Shown here: positions 7,668 through 17,706 of the stretch, piece by piece
How positions within the stretch are numbered: position 1 is the stretch's first letter
Layout: every line of letters starts with the position of its first letter
From: Methylococcales bacterium
Lineage (GTDB): Bacteria; Pseudomonadota; Gammaproteobacteria; Methylococcales; Methylomonadaceae
DNA: 64,000 nt
NCBI GenBank assembly: GCA_028707085.1
Contig: JAQTUW010000007.1
Coordinates: 1-64,000, forward strand
Direction: 5' to 3'
The notes under the pieces: generated by a model
Database searches by the model: none
What the model was told of the DNA's origin: nothing
The model's input: the letters and a program-made list of their open reading frames with translations, nothing else
Program-made: the position numbers and the translations under genes

Positions 7668-10600
7668 TCAGGCCGGCTCGCTTTCCAGCATCTGTTTGAC
7701 GATAGCCAGGCTTTCCAGGCTGGCAAGGTTTTTGTCCACGGATGGCAAGCCGGCCAGCGCCTGACGATTGATTCTGTCCTGCTGGATGATCCAGGCAGTG
7801 GAGCCTATCGAATAAATGCTCTGTACGTCGCGCAATTTCAGCGTGGTTTTATAGTCGTTCAGGCGCTTTTCCGCCATCAGGGTTGCAAGCTGGTTATCGT
7901 CATACTGGCTGTAGGCTTCGCGGATGTTCTTGATCAGCATGTCCTGAAGCTTGCGCGGCCGTTCGGCGATCAGTTTATGAGCCTGCCTGTCTATCTGCTC
8001 GGCATCCAGCGCCATACCTGCCTTGCTCAGTTGATCTTTGGCAAGCTGCCGCGCCTTATCGATAACGGCGAAGCTGTTGATCAGCTTGATGGTCAGTTCA
8101 TCGTCTGTTGCGCCGTAACCGGGAATTGCGCCGTTAAACAGCGGGCGGTTGTGCTGATAAGCCTGTTTGATCTGGCTGATCTGCTGCTGGGCGAAATCCG
8201 TGGCCAATTCTTCGATCATGGCCTTGCGATCCATGCTTTTGCTTAAAAACTCGGCAGACTGAGTTTTGTTCAGCCATAACGGCTGGGCAAAACGGAAGTG
8301 TCGGCGTTCTTCCGCCCAGTTGTCAAGGATGGCGTGGGCCTTTGCCGAACCGGTATGTTCCAGATGCTGTTCCAGCATGTAACGGATGAACAGTTCGTGG
8401 CCGGCGGCCATGTCGTCGCCGTCGGTCAGATTGTGAATGCTGACCGATGTTTCATCATACAGGGCCTGTAAACGATTGTCGGGGTCGTACTGGTAGGCGT
8501 TGCCGCCGGACATGCCGGTGCAGAAGCCTTTGCCAAAACCGCCCAGATTGAGCACTGCGCCGTTGATCATGTACTCGCAACCGAAATCGCCTACGCCTTC
8601 CACGACTGCCATTGCCCCGGAGTTGCGCACTGCGAAGCGGTCGCCGGCTTCGCCATTGATGAAGACTTTTCCGCCGGTAGCGCCGAACAGGGCGAAATTG
8701 CCGATCAGGACGTTTTCGCCGGGTTTGTTGGAGCCGCCGCCGGGCGATTTGATGACGATCACCCCGCCGCATGCGGTTTTGCCGACGCCATCGTTACAGG
8801 TGCCGGTGTGTTCCAGACGCATGCCGTCGTTGTTGAAGGCGCCGTAACTCTGCCCGGCCGAACCGTGGGTACGGATGATAATGCTGTCGTCTCCAAGGTA
8901 ACGCCGGCCGTGCTGGTTGGTGTAGATGATTTTCGATTTTTGCAACTGCCTGTCGCTGAGTTCGTAAGCCAGCAGGCGTTCCAGGTCGATGGCCGTTTGT
9001 CCGCCTACCGTTTTATTGCGGTTGTTGAGCTTGAACGCCTCGCCTTCGATCACCACCTGCGAGCGGTGTTTTTCGAACAGTTCGGATTTGATCTGGGCAA
9101 AGAATTTGTCGTCGATGGCGTAGTCTTTTTCCAGATAGACCGGCTTTTCGATTCTGATTTCCTTCACTTCGGCCAGCAGTTTTTGCAAATGGATCTGCCC
9201 GACCATGCTGGGGTGTTTGATCAGATGCAGCAGTTCGGTCTGGCCGCGAATTTCTCGCAGGCTGGCATAGCCCAAGTCGGCCAGAATTTCTCGCACTTCA
9301 TGGGCCAGATTCATAAAGAACTGGGCCAGAACGCGCGGGTCGCCTTTAAATTCTTCGTGGGCGGTGGTCAAACCGGCCGGGCAGCGAATATTGCAGTTCT
9401 TGGCCATCACGCAGCGCAGCATCATCAGCGCCGTGGTGCCGAATTCGAAGGAATCCCCACCCAGGATGGCGGATTTCACCACATCCGCGCCGTTCTGGTG
9501 GGCGGCGCTGCAACGCAGGACGACTTTTTCCCGCAGCCCGTTTACGGACAGGGCCTGATGCACCTCGGCGATGCCGATTTCCGGCGAGCGGCCGGTGTTT
9601 TTCAGGCTGGTGACCGCTGCGGCGCCGGTGCCGCCGGTGTTGCCGGCCACGTTAATCACGTCGGCGCCGGCTTTGGCGACGCCGACGGCGATAGTGCCTA
9701 TTCCCTCGGAAGACACCAGTTTCACCACGACCTTGACCCGCGCCGCTTTGGCGTCATGTATCAATTGTCCCAAATCTTCGATGGAATAGGTGTCGTGATG
9801 GGGTGGCGGGCTGACCAGTTCGACTTTGGGCGTGCCACCGCGCAGGGCGGCAATTTCCACGGAGACTTTGGGCGCAGGCAACTGGCCGCCTTCGCCGGGC
9901 TTGGCGCCCTGGCCGATTTTGATCTCGATTTCTTCCAGATTGGGGTCGGCCAGATAACCTGCCCATACCCCGAACCGGCCGGAAGCGAACTGTTTGATCT
10001 TGCTGGAGCGGATGGTGCCGAAGCGGCTGGAATGTTCGCCGCCTTCGCCGGAGTTGCTCATCGCGCCGGCGATATTGGTGCCCTGGGCCACGGCTTCGTG
10101 GGCTTCGGCCAACAATGCGCCGTGGCTCATGGCCCCGGAAGCGAAGGTGGAGGTGATTTCATGCGCAGGCTGCACGCTAGCCAGGGCGATGCGCGGCCGG
10201 GCGCTACGCAGGTTGGAGGCATAATTGAAAATCAGGCTGGCCTTGTCCCTGATGGTCAGGCTGATGGCTTGGTTTACGGCCTCGACGGTAAAATCCTGGC
10301 TGGCGAAACGGGCGGTCAGATGCGCCGCCAGTTGTTCCAGGCGTTGTTCGCTGTTGTCGGCGTCGAAGCACAACTTAAACTGAAATTCGCCGGTTTTTTC
10401 AACCTGGAGGCCGCGTACCATGAAATTAAGGTTGCCCGGCAAATCCTGCATGCCCAGCAGCTTGTCAAAATCGGCTTTGGTTTGGGCGTTGCCGACATCG
10501 GCGGGAAAGTCCATGACATCGCGTAATGCCGCAGGACGCTTGCCGCGCTCCAGAGCCAGATTGCGGGAAAAGCTGCGGTAGGCGGGGGTGACGCCGAAAG

Positions 10601-13151
10601 CGTCTATTTGTTCCGGGGTGCGCTTTTGGTAGCCGAAGTCCAGATAAGCCGTGTCGCGCATTTCCGGTGCTTGCGGCTGCGGGATGTATAGAATCGGCTC
10701 GTCGGTCATGTTGATGTATTCGCGAACCGCGGTATTGCCGAAACTGTGGCCGGCGCCTTCCTGGCGTTCCTTGAACAGGCCCAGGAAAGGAATGTCGTTT
10801 TCTTCTGTGACGGACAGAGCCTTGTGATGCCAATCGCTGGCACTGGCGGCAATATCCCGGTATTGCACGCCGCCCACCGAAGCGTGAATGTTAGGGAAAT
10901 AAGGCTGTAGTTTCGGCTCTTCGGTGTCCAGATAATTGGATTCGAAAAATTCGCCGCCTATATAGCTTTCCACGGTACACAGGCCGAATTTGCCCATGGT
11001 TTTCATCAGCGATTTTTCCACGCCTTTCTGGAAATTGTATAGGGCTTTTTGCTGATCCGCCGGTTCGGGGTATTCGCTCAGGACGCGGTTATGTACGCTC
11101 AAAGGACAAATGGCCGAAGCGCCGAAACCCAGGATGGTGGCGACATCGTGCGGACTGGCCGCCTGGCCGGTTTCCAGAATCAGCGAGGAACTGAAACGCA
11201 GGCCCTGTTTCACCAGATGCTGGTTGGCGGCGGCTATCATCAGCAGGGCGGGAATGGCCGCCCGGGTCTGGCTGATATTGATGTCGCTTAAAATGATGAT
11301 CCCGGCATTGTTGCAGGCCGCTTCCGCAACCTGCTGGCAGACTGTCTGCAAGGCCTGTTCCAGCGCCTGGGCGTTAAGCGTGTCATCGTCGAAAACCGGT
11401 GTGTACAGCATTTCCAGTGTCACGGATTCGACCTGGGTCTGCCGGCGTATCTGTTCCAGTTGGGTGCGTTGCAGAATCGGCGATTCCAGCACGAGTTGTT
11501 TGCTGTTGCCTGCGGAAAAAGTCGGTTTTGCGCCTAGCGCCACGCGCAACGTCATGCCGTCGCTCTCCCGAAGGGAATCCAGCGGCGGATTGGTGACCTG
11601 GGCGAAGCGCTGGCTGAAATAGCGGGACATGCCGCCTTCATCCTTGTTCAGGGCGTTAGGGGTTAAGCCGTAACCCATGGCGGAAACTTTTTCCAGGCCG
11701 GTTTGCAGGATGGGATCGAGCAGAAACTTGAAGCTTTCCTGATTCAGCGAGTAGGCCGTGTGGCGCTGGCTGATACTCAACGGGTGGTCGTTGCCGATTT
11801 CGCTCAGCGCCACTTTGGGCAGTTCGTCAATATGGATGCAGCTTTGCGTCAGCAGCACCTGGTAATCCTTTTCCGCGGCAAGCCGTTCCATCACCTGATG
11901 GCTGACATAGGATTGGCCGGTGTTGTGATCGAAATAGATCATGCCGCCGGCTTCAATACGGCCGCGGCGTAGTACCTGCTCTGGTGGAAAATCGATCTGG
12001 CCGGCTTCCGACATCACCGCCAGATAATCGCTGGTTTCGACGGAGCGCAAAGGCCGCAGCCCCAGTCTGTCCAGGCGGGCGCCAACCCGGATGCCGTCAT
12101 TGAATATCAGCGCCGCCGGGCCGTCGTTTTTTTCTTCGTACAGACTGAAATATTCTAGCATGGCGCGGACATTGGCCGACAGCGTGGTGTCATTTTCCCA
12201 GGCTGGCGGCATCATGGCCAGGATGGCGGTAACGATGTCCAGTCCGTCTTCATTGATGCGGCGGGTCAGGGTCTGGTCAAGACGGCTGGAGTCGGACTGG
12301 CCGCGCGGAAAAATCACATGCCTGTCATGCAACCGGGCAATGGCGTTTTCACTGAGGCGGTTTTTTTTGTCGGTGTTCAGTTCGCCGTTGTGGGCCATAT
12401 AGCGGAACGGCTGCGCCATCATGGTCGCCGGTGCGGTATTGGTGGAGAAGCGAGTGTGGAAAAACAGTGTGCTGATTTCGTGATCCTTATCATAAAGATC
12501 CACAAAATAAGGGATAACCTCAAAGGAATTGAGGCGGCCCTTGTAAACCTGGGTGCGGGAGCTCATGGATAGGGGGTAAAAACCACTCAGTTCAGCGCGG
12601 CTGAAGCCTTCGGCCTCGATAGTCAGCAAGGCGGCCTGAATGTGTCTTTCAAATGCGTCGTGACCGGCATCGAGTAAAGCCGGCGGACGGCCGAAAATCA
12701 CCTGTTTGATGGGTAACTGGGCTCTGATGGCGGCGGCATTGATCTGTTTGCTGTCTACCGGTACGTCGCGCCAGGCGATGATCGGCAAATCATATTCCGC
12801 AAAATGACTTTCGATAAGCTGGGTGGCTACGACGTCAAAACTGGCGTGGTTTTCCGGGAAAAAGAAGTTGGCTACCCCGAACTGACCCAGTTCCAGGGAG
12901 TCTATGCCGGTAACCTTGCGGAAAAACTTTAAGGACAGATCGATATTGACCCCGGCGCCGTCTCCAATGCCTTCCGCGCTCATGCCGCCACGGTGCGGAA
13001 TGGTGCACAGCGCTTCATGAGACTTGACCAGAAGATCATGGGTCTGTCTGCCGTCCTTGCGAGTAATAAAGCCTACGCCGCAACTATCCTGCGAAAAGTC
13101 GGGATTGTAAAGCGTAGCGGTCAAATTGTTTTTCTGGGCGGTTTTAATCAT
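7668..13151 (-). CDS. gltB: Glutamate synthase large subunit (GltB), long divergent form
   Basis: 1827-residue amidotransferase that makes two glutamates from glutamine and 2-oxoglutarate. The class II glutaminase domain starts at Cys24 (CGVGF) after a short propeptide. The central and FMN domains follow, with GEGGEHSSRFG, the Fe-S cysteine cluster CVMAKNCNIRC, and the C-terminal GxGxG beta-helix (NNDGMRLEHTGTCNDGVG region, GGVIVIKSPGG). Two oddities: the cysteine spacing is C-x5-C-x3-C rather than the usual C-x5-C-x4-C, and about 280 helical residues follow the beta-helix, making it some 300 longer than typical GltB. No gltD lies beside it. The longer frame begins at a TTG (13181); the ATG at 13151 fits better. 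Confidence 0.9.
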   Translation of the reverse strand: MIKTAQKNNLTATLYNPDFSQDSCGVGFITRKDGRQTHDLLVKSHEALCTIPHRGGMSAEGIGDGAGVNIDLSLKFFRKVTGIDSLELGQFGVANFFFPENHASFDVVATQLIESHFAEYDLPIIAWRDVPVDSKQINAAAIRAQLPIKQVIFGRPPALLDAGHDAFERHIQAALLTIEAEGFSRAELSGFYPLSMSSRTQVYKGRLNSFEVIPYFVDLYDKDHEISTLFFHTRFSTNTAPATMMAQPFRYMAHNGELNTDKKNRLSENAIARLHDRHVIFPRGQSDSSRLDQTLTRRINEDGLDIVTAILAMMPPAWENDTTLSANVRAMLEYFSLYEEKNDGPAALIFNDGIRVGARLDRLGLRPLRSVETSDYLAVMSEAGQIDFPPEQVLRRGRIEAGGMIYFDHNTGQSYVSHQVMERLAAEKDYQVLLTQSCIHIDELPKVALSEIGNDHPLSISQRHTAYSLNQESFKFLLDPILQTGLEKVSAMGYGLTPNALNKDEGGMSRYFSQRFAQVTNPPLDSLRESDGMTLRVALGAKPTFSAGNSKQLVLESPILQRTQLEQIRRQTQVESVTLEMLYTPVFDDDTLNAQALEQALQTVCQQVAEAACNNAGIIILSDINISQTRAAIPALLMIAAANQHLVKQGLRFSSSLILETGQAASPHDVATILGFGASAICPLSVHNRVLSEYPEPADQQKALYNFQKGVEKSLMKTMGKFGLCTVESYIGGEFFESNYLDTEEPKLQPYFPNIHASVGGVQYRDIAASASDWHHKALSVTEENDIPFLGLFKERQEGAGHSFGNTAVREYINMTDEPILYIPQPQAPEMRDTAYLDFGYQKRTPEQIDAFGVTPAYRSFSRNLALERGKRPAALRDVMDFPADVGNAQTKADFDKLLGMQDLPGNLNFMVRGLQVEKTGEFQFKLCFDADNSEQRLEQLAAHLTARFASQDFTVEAVNQAISLTIRDKASLIFNYASNLRSARPRIALASVQPAHEITSTFASGAMSHGALLAEAHEAVAQGTNIAGAMSNSGEGGEHSSRFGTIRSSKIKQFASGRFGVWAGYLADPNLEEIEIKIGQGAKPGEGGQLPAPKVSVEIAALRGGTPKVELVSPPPHHDTYSIEDLGQLIHDAKAARVKVVVKLVSSEGIGTIAVGVAKAGADVINVAGNTGGTGAAAVTSLKNTGRSPEIGIAEVHQALSVNGLREKVVLRCSAAHQNGADVVKSAILGGDSFEFGTTALMMLRCVMAKNCNIRCPAGLTTAHEEFKGDPRVLAQFFMNLAHEVREILADLGYASLREIRGQTELLHLIKHPSMVGQIHLQKLLAEVKEIRIEKPVYLEKDYAIDDKFFAQIKSELFEKHRSQVVIEGEAFKLNNRNKTVGGQTAIDLERLLAYELSDRQLQKSKIIYTNQHGRRYLGDDSIIIRTHGSAGQSYGAFNNDGMRLEHTGTCNDGVGKTACGGVIVIKSPGGGSNKPGENVLIGNFALFGATGGKVFINGEAGDRFAVRNSGAMAVVEGVGDFGCEYMINGAVLNLGGFGKGFCTGMSGGNAYQYDPDNRLQALYDETSVSIHNLTDGDDMAAGHELFIRYMLEQHLEHTGSAKAHAILDNWAEERRHFRFAQPLWLNKTQSAEFLSKSMDRKAMIEELATDFAQQQISQIKQAYQHNRPLFNGAIPGYGATDDELTIKLINSFAVIDKARQLAKDQLSKAGMALDAEQIDRQAHKLIAERPRKLQDMLIKNIREAYSQYDDNQLATLMAEKRLNDYKTTLKLRDVQSIYSIGSTAWIIQQDRINRQALAGLPSVDKNLASLESLAIVKQMLESEPA

Positions 13152-13388
13152 TGCTATCCAGATCCTGTCATACCAGTTCAATGCGTTAATCGGTATTTAC
13201 CTTACCATTAATGCTGTTTATGGTCTTTCTGTCCGCTGCGTGTTAGAGTCACCAAAAGCGGGCAAAACTTTGCGTGTTTTTTAAGAATTTCAGTTGGTGA
13301 AACTTGTAAATTCTAGCATATTATGTCTATTCTGTCATTTGATTAAGTAAGGATAAGACAGCGAGTCGCTAGTTTTTCCTTTGTATTG

Positions 13389-14627
13389 ATGAGACAACAT
13401 AATGAATTGGTTATGAAAGAAGAATTTGATGTGGTGATAGCCGGTGGCGGCATGGTGGGGGCGGCGGTGGCTTGTTGTCTGGGCGGCGGCAATTTACGGG
13501 TGGCCGTGATCGAAGCGCAATCGCCGCCGGCCTTTTCGCCGGAACAGCCGCATGATCTTCGAGTGTCGGCTTTAAGTATCGCCTCCAAAAATATACTGGA
13601 AACCGTCGGCGCATGGCGGGGCGTCACAGCGCGGCGCTATTGTCCGTTCCGGCGGATGCGGGTCTGGGAAACTGCGGGCGACACCCTGTTCGATAGCGAT
13701 GATATCAATTGTCGGGAACTGGGGTACATTGTTGAAAACAGAATTACCCAGTTGGCCTTACTGGAAAGGCTGGCCGATTTTTCCAATGTCGAATTAATGA
13801 TGCCGCAGGATATTGCAAAGATCGATTATAACGGCGTCAGCTCCACTCTGGTGCTGGACAATGGCCGGACATTGCACGCCAGACTGCTGGTTGGCGCGGA
13901 CGGTGGTCAGTCCAGGGTAAGGCAGGCGGCAGGTCTGGGTGTGACCAGTTGGGATTATCAGCAGCAGGCATTAGTCATTTATATCGAAACCGGCCATCCT
14001 CAGCAGGACATTACCTGGCAGCGATTTGTGCCCAGTGGGCCGCAGGCGTTTTTACCCCTGACCGGTCATTATGGCTCCATCGTCTGGTATAATTCGGCAG
14101 ATGAGGTTAGGCGTTTGCAACGTTTGTCTTATGAGGATTTGAAAATCGAGTTGACGGCGGCATTTCCGGATTGCCTGGGCGAGGTCAGGAAAGTTCTGGG
14201 CGTGGTCAGTTTTCCGCTCAGACGTCAGCATGCCCAGCGCTATGTGAAGCAGGGCGTGGCGCTGGTCGGCGACGCGGCGCACATGATTAATCCACTGGCC
14301 GGGCAAGGGGTTAATATCGGTTTGCTGGATGCCGCCGCGCTGGCGGAAGTGCTGATAGAGGCGGCAAATCAGGGTAAGGATATTGCCGACCCGGCTGTTT
14401 TGCGCGGCTATGAAGATCAGCGTCGCCACGAAAACCTGAAAATGATGACGGTGATGGATGTTTTCTATCGCGCCTTCAGTAACGATATATTGCCGGTCAA
14501 GCTGCTCAGAAACTTTGGGCTTGGTTTTGCGCAGCGTGTCGCGCCATTGCGGAACAAGGTGATGAAGGCGGCGATGGGGCTGGAGGGCAGGCTGCCGAAA
14601 CTGGCGCGTGGCGAGCGTCTGTTATGA
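13389..14627 (+). CDS. UbiH/UbiF/Coq6-family FAD-dependent monooxygenase
   Basis: About 412-residue flavoprotein hydroxylase. The N-terminal FAD site is FDVVIAGGGMVGAAVA, and the family signature GDAAHMINPLAGQGVNIGL lies around 300. This GDAAH motif with PLAGQG identifies the ubiquinone-ring hydroxylases (UbiH, UbiI, UbiF, UbiM) that hydroxylate the benzene ring in ubiquinone biosynthesis. Which ring position it acts on cannot be told. It stands alone and diverges from gltB. Start choice is uncertain: ATG at 13389 or ATG at 13413, the second directly before the FAD-binding strand; neither has a good ribosome site. Confidence 0.82.
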   Translation: MRQHNELVMKEEFDVVIAGGGMVGAAVACCLGGGNLRVAVIEAQSPPAFSPEQPHDLRVSALSIASKNILETVGAWRGVTARRYCPFRRMRVWETAGDTLFDSDDINCRELGYIVENRITQLALLERLADFSNVELMMPQDIAKIDYNGVSSTLVLDNGRTLHARLLVGADGGQSRVRQAAGLGVTSWDYQQQALVIYIETGHPQQDITWQRFVPSGPQAFLPLTGHYGSIVWYNSADEVRRLQRLSYEDLKIELTAAFPDCLGEVRKVLGVVSFPLRRQHAQRYVKQGVALVGDAAHMINPLAGQGVNIGLLDAAALAEVLIEAANQGKDIADPAVLRGYEDQRRHENLKMMTVMDVFYRAFSNDILPVKLLRNFGLGFAQRVAPLRNKVMKAAMGLEGRLPKLARGERLL

Positions 14628-15643
14628 CCAAATTAATGCCGGCCGACCGGATGATTTTCCGGTTTCAGTCATTCCGCCTGTAAAAATAGACAGCTTGCGC
14701 TGTATGGCTAATCTATTGTAGAAAGGATTCATTCTTGCGCTTTTTTTCATTATTACCTCAGTCCGGGAAAAAGTAAAAGGCCGCCCCTGACCATTTTGCG
14801 CAGAATTGCCATGCCTGCTAACCGGAGGCCGTATATTGGCAATTCACAGGATATACTGGGGGTCGGCGAAAAAGGAAAAGCTGTTTTTTCGATATTTCTG
14901 CAGGTCTGATGGCAAATACGCGTTGCTCAACGCAAACCGCCGTTTGTATTTATCTCCTTGAATCAATTTGCGCCGCTGATGGGACGCTCAAAAAGCATTA
15001 TGTCACTGTGTTGCCGCAAGCTAGTATTTGCTACGGCGTTCACGGAAAAGGCGGGTTGTCTATAGTTGCGATATGTAGGTAGTTTTATAGCGATAACATG
15101 GTTAAACTTCATGATTAAGTGCGGGTGGGGTCTGGGATGCAAATTCGCCTTGAAAAGTAAGATTAAGCCAAGTACTATGTGGTCATAAACATTAAAATGT
15201 GCACGTCGTATCTGTTTTCGCGGGTGATGGAGGCGCCGGTTCAAGCTGACTGGTGCGGATTTACAGGGCTTTGGAAGCGCTATGCCAATATTCGAAGTGG
15301 GCATGCAGCGGTTATATTTCAGTTTAATAGTGATGCAATTTAGAATGTTGGGAAATGGGCCGGAATAATGGTGGTTTGTTCTCCCTGACGTGGATGTCGT
15401 TTTTGGATAATCATTCTATAACTCGATTATAGAGCGGTTAAGTCTCAAGATTATGTGTTTAAAAAGAATATGACTAGGCATCATCTATATTTTTGGGGAA
15501 TATTAAAAGGCAGTGACATACGCATGAGCGGCTTGTCAGCCATTATTTGGCTTTACAGCAGAGGATATTTGCGGTATCGGTTGTTAACAGGCTGGGAATG
15601 CCAGGTTTTCAATAGATGTTTGTAAGGATAGGGAGTGGAGCTG
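14628..15643. other. Gene-poor kilobase
   Basis: About 1 kb between the UbiH-family gene and the next gene without a convincing coding frame. A minus-strand frame at 14963-15304 has no recognisable family, no good ribosome site and an atypical composition, so it is not called. Small palindromes are visible, for example ACCGGA/TCCGGT just after 14640 and TCTATAA/TTATAGA at 15415-15433. The stretch may be a decayed region. Confidence 0.5.
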
Positions 15644-16594
15644 ATGTTCAGTTTGATAGATAGCTTAAAGTATAAGGCAAATAAGATTGCGTTTAGCCGC
15701 GCATGCAGGAAAATTCGTCTTACCAAGCCCATTAAATATACCCATAGAGATGACATAAGAATTTTGTCTCAGGTGCATCATCAGGCAATTGATATGTATC
15801 TGCTGGCTATTAAGTCTTTTTTATATAATTTTACTGTCGGATCCGTATACGTTTTAAATGACGGCAGCCTGACGGATAGCGACATCGAGCTTTTGGAGCA
15901 GCATGTTCCTGACATAACGATACGGCATATTAAAGACATTGACGTCAGCGGATTTCCGGTGGGTAATACCTGGGAGAGATTGCTGTACAATGTTGACCTG
16001 TCTCAGGACGCCTATGTCATACAGCTTGATTCCGACACATTAACCATGAAGCCGATGCCGGATTTGCATCAGGCTGTCAAAGATCAGCGCGGCTTCATCA
16101 TCGGCAATGGTCCCGCGTGGGAAAGACCGGTCGATGTGAATTATATGTTCAATATAGTCAGCAATTGGGCCAGCCACTCAGCAAATCATCATGTGCAGAC
16201 CGCTTCTGAAATGGTATTTCATTCAATTGCCACTTTTGAAGGTTCAAAAGATTATTTTCGGGGGTGTTCGGCGTTTACCGGATTACCAAAAGGGCAGATA
16301 AACAGGCAGATGCTCAAGGGCTTTTCTCAGCAGGTTGTCGCCGAAATTGGCGAAAAGAAATGGAATGAATGGGGCAGCGAGCAAGTGGCTTGTAGCGTCA
16401 TGATTTCAAAAACCAGCGATCCATCTATTTTGCCTTGGCTGTCTTATCAAAACTTCGGTTTTCCAAGTTTGTATATGTCGCATCTGGTTACCGCTACGCT
16501 TATTCATTTTATTGGTACGCACCGTTTTTCAAACCGTACTTATCAGCAACTGGCCATGCGCTTTATTCGTGAATATGGCGGCGGCAAGCTGTAA
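15644..16594 (+). CDS. Putative GT-A-like glycosyltransferase (GT8-like)
   Basis: 316-residue soluble protein without signal peptide or membrane segments. VYVLNDGSLTDSDIELLEQH, followed by DAYVIQLDSDTL with a D-x-D, looks like the nucleotide-sugar and metal-binding core of GT-A glycosyltransferases acting at the inner membrane face. Similarity outside this core is not recognised, so acceptor and sugar are unknown. The ATG at 15644 has AGGGAG eight bases upstream; a GTG at 15635 with AAGGA is the alternative. The gene is isolated: a gene-poor kilobase precedes it and a 318-base gap follows. It is more AT-rich than its neighbours, which may reflect transfer. Confidence 0.55.
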   Translation: MFSLIDSLKYKANKIAFSRACRKIRLTKPIKYTHRDDIRILSQVHHQAIDMYLLAIKSFLYNFTVGSVYVLNDGSLTDSDIELLEQHVPDITIRHIKDIDVSGFPVGNTWERLLYNVDLSQDAYVIQLDSDTLTMKPMPDLHQAVKDQRGFIIGNGPAWERPVDVNYMFNIVSNWASHSANHHVQTASEMVFHSIATFEGSKDYFRGCSAFTGLPKGQINRQMLKGFSQQVVAEIGEKKWNEWGSEQVACSVMISKTSDPSILPWLSYQNFGFPSLYMSHLVTATLIHFIGTHRFSNRTYQQLAMRFIREYGGGKL

Positions 16595-16912
16595 TATATA
16601 AGGCGCGAAAAACTGTAACTCGTCTGCGGCGCCATTATGCGGCTTTTAGCAGCAAATGTGCAAAAATACCGTACAGAATGTAGCTCCCGGGCGGCGCCTA
16701 AATAACACTTTGCCGCCATTAGGCAATACGGAATTACCATCCCCCCGTTGTGGTCACGAAACTGGTTTTGGCCTAATAGTTGGCTGGCGGCCTGCGTCAG
16801 TTATTTTTCAAGGCTTCTTCCTCCGTAGTCTGGTATTTGCAAGGCTACCCGCTGTTTAATGCGTATTGGATGTACAATAGCCTGAAATTCGCATTCCCAT
16901 CCGGAGAACCCG
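16595..16912. other. Intergenic region without recognisable genes
   Basis: 318 bases between the glycosyltransferase-like gene and the flavin reductase gene. Short open frames here have no recognisable family and no good start. Nothing else stands out. Confidence 0.5.
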
Positions 16913-17446
16913 ATGCAGGAATTCCCCTTATCGAAGGTATACCAATTACTGGAGCCTGGGCCGGTGGTATTATTGACCACCCTGGATAGGGAGGGGCAGG
17001 CCAATGTGATGACGTTGTCGTGGCATATGATGGTGGATTTTGAACCGCCTCTGCTGGCCTGTGTAGTCAGCAGTAACGATTACAGCTTTAATGCCTTGCG
17101 CGCCTCTCGGGAATGCACCATAGCCGTTCCGGCTGTCGAGCTGGCGGACAAGGTGGTGCAGGCCGGCAATACCTCCGGCCGGAATGTCGGCAAATTTCAG
17201 GCTATCGGCCTGACGCCTTTGCCAGGCCGGCAGGTGCAAGCGCCTCTGATTGCCGAATGCTTCGCCAATCTGGAATGTAAGGTCATCGATACCCGGCTGG
17301 TCAACAAATTCAATATTTTTGTGCTGGAGGTGGTTCAGGCCTGGATAGACAGCGGGCAGCCGCATCCTAAAACCATACATCATCAGGGCTATGGCCAGTT
17401 TGTTGTCGATGGGGAAACAATATTGATTGCGTCGCAGATGCGTTAA
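16913..17446 (+). CDS. Flavin reductase-like protein (FMN-binding split barrel)
   Basis: 177-residue protein of the flavin reductase-like family (PF01613), which binds FMN in a split-barrel fold and acts as an NAD(P)H:flavin reductase or flavoredoxin-type electron carrier. The pattern is clear: PGPVVLLTT followed by NVMTLSWHMMVDFEPPLLACVVS, where the flavin phosphate and ring contacts sit, then the dimer-forming C-terminal half. The closest type is the flavoredoxin-like set with a WHM segment. GGAG lies shortly before the ATG. The substrate and partner cannot be told from its surroundings; the next gene is nikR, 260 bases on. Confidence 0.75.
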   Translation: MQEFPLSKVYQLLEPGPVVLLTTLDREGQANVMTLSWHMMVDFEPPLLACVVSSNDYSFNALRASRECTIAVPAVELADKVVQAGNTSGRNVGKFQAIGLTPLPGRQVQAPLIAECFANLECKVIDTRLVNKFNIFVLEVVQAWIDSGQPHPKTIHHQGYGQFVVDGETILIASQMR

Positions 17447-17637
17447 AATCAATGGATCAGATCGTATGTCACGCTGGGCGGCGGGCCTGGAACAATCGCG
17501 ATATATTCGGCTGCGGATTATTGTCGTAATGCCAGGAAGTCTTAAAACTTTGGAGCAGAGTGTTCTTTTGATCAATTGCTGGTGACGCTTTACAGAGCCT
17601 ATGAAATCGTGGCCGGCAAAGCCCCGCCTTCCATGCT

Positions 17638-17669
17638 GTTCCGGCGCCGTTTGAATTGAGGGCCGGAAC
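17638..17669. repeat. Inverted repeat upstream of nikR
   Basis: GTTCCGGC (17638-17645) and GCCGGAAC (17662-17669) form a perfect 8-bp stem with a 16-base loop. It lies between the flavin reductase gene and nikR and may end the upstream transcript or act as an operator. Confidence 0.35.
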
Positions 17670-17706
17670 GGTGCGCGATAAAAAATAATAATAAGAGGAA
17701 AGTATA

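Noticed and set aside
8808..10526. Long plus-strand open frame of 572 codons opposite gltB
   Set aside because: It lies wholly antisense to a clear GltB reading and has a composition typical of a shadow frame (many Gly/Phe/Val stretches) without recognisable domains.
14963..15304. Minus-strand 113-codon open frame in the gene-poor kilobase
   Set aside because: No family resemblance, no good ribosome site, and no neighbour that supports it; treated as chance.
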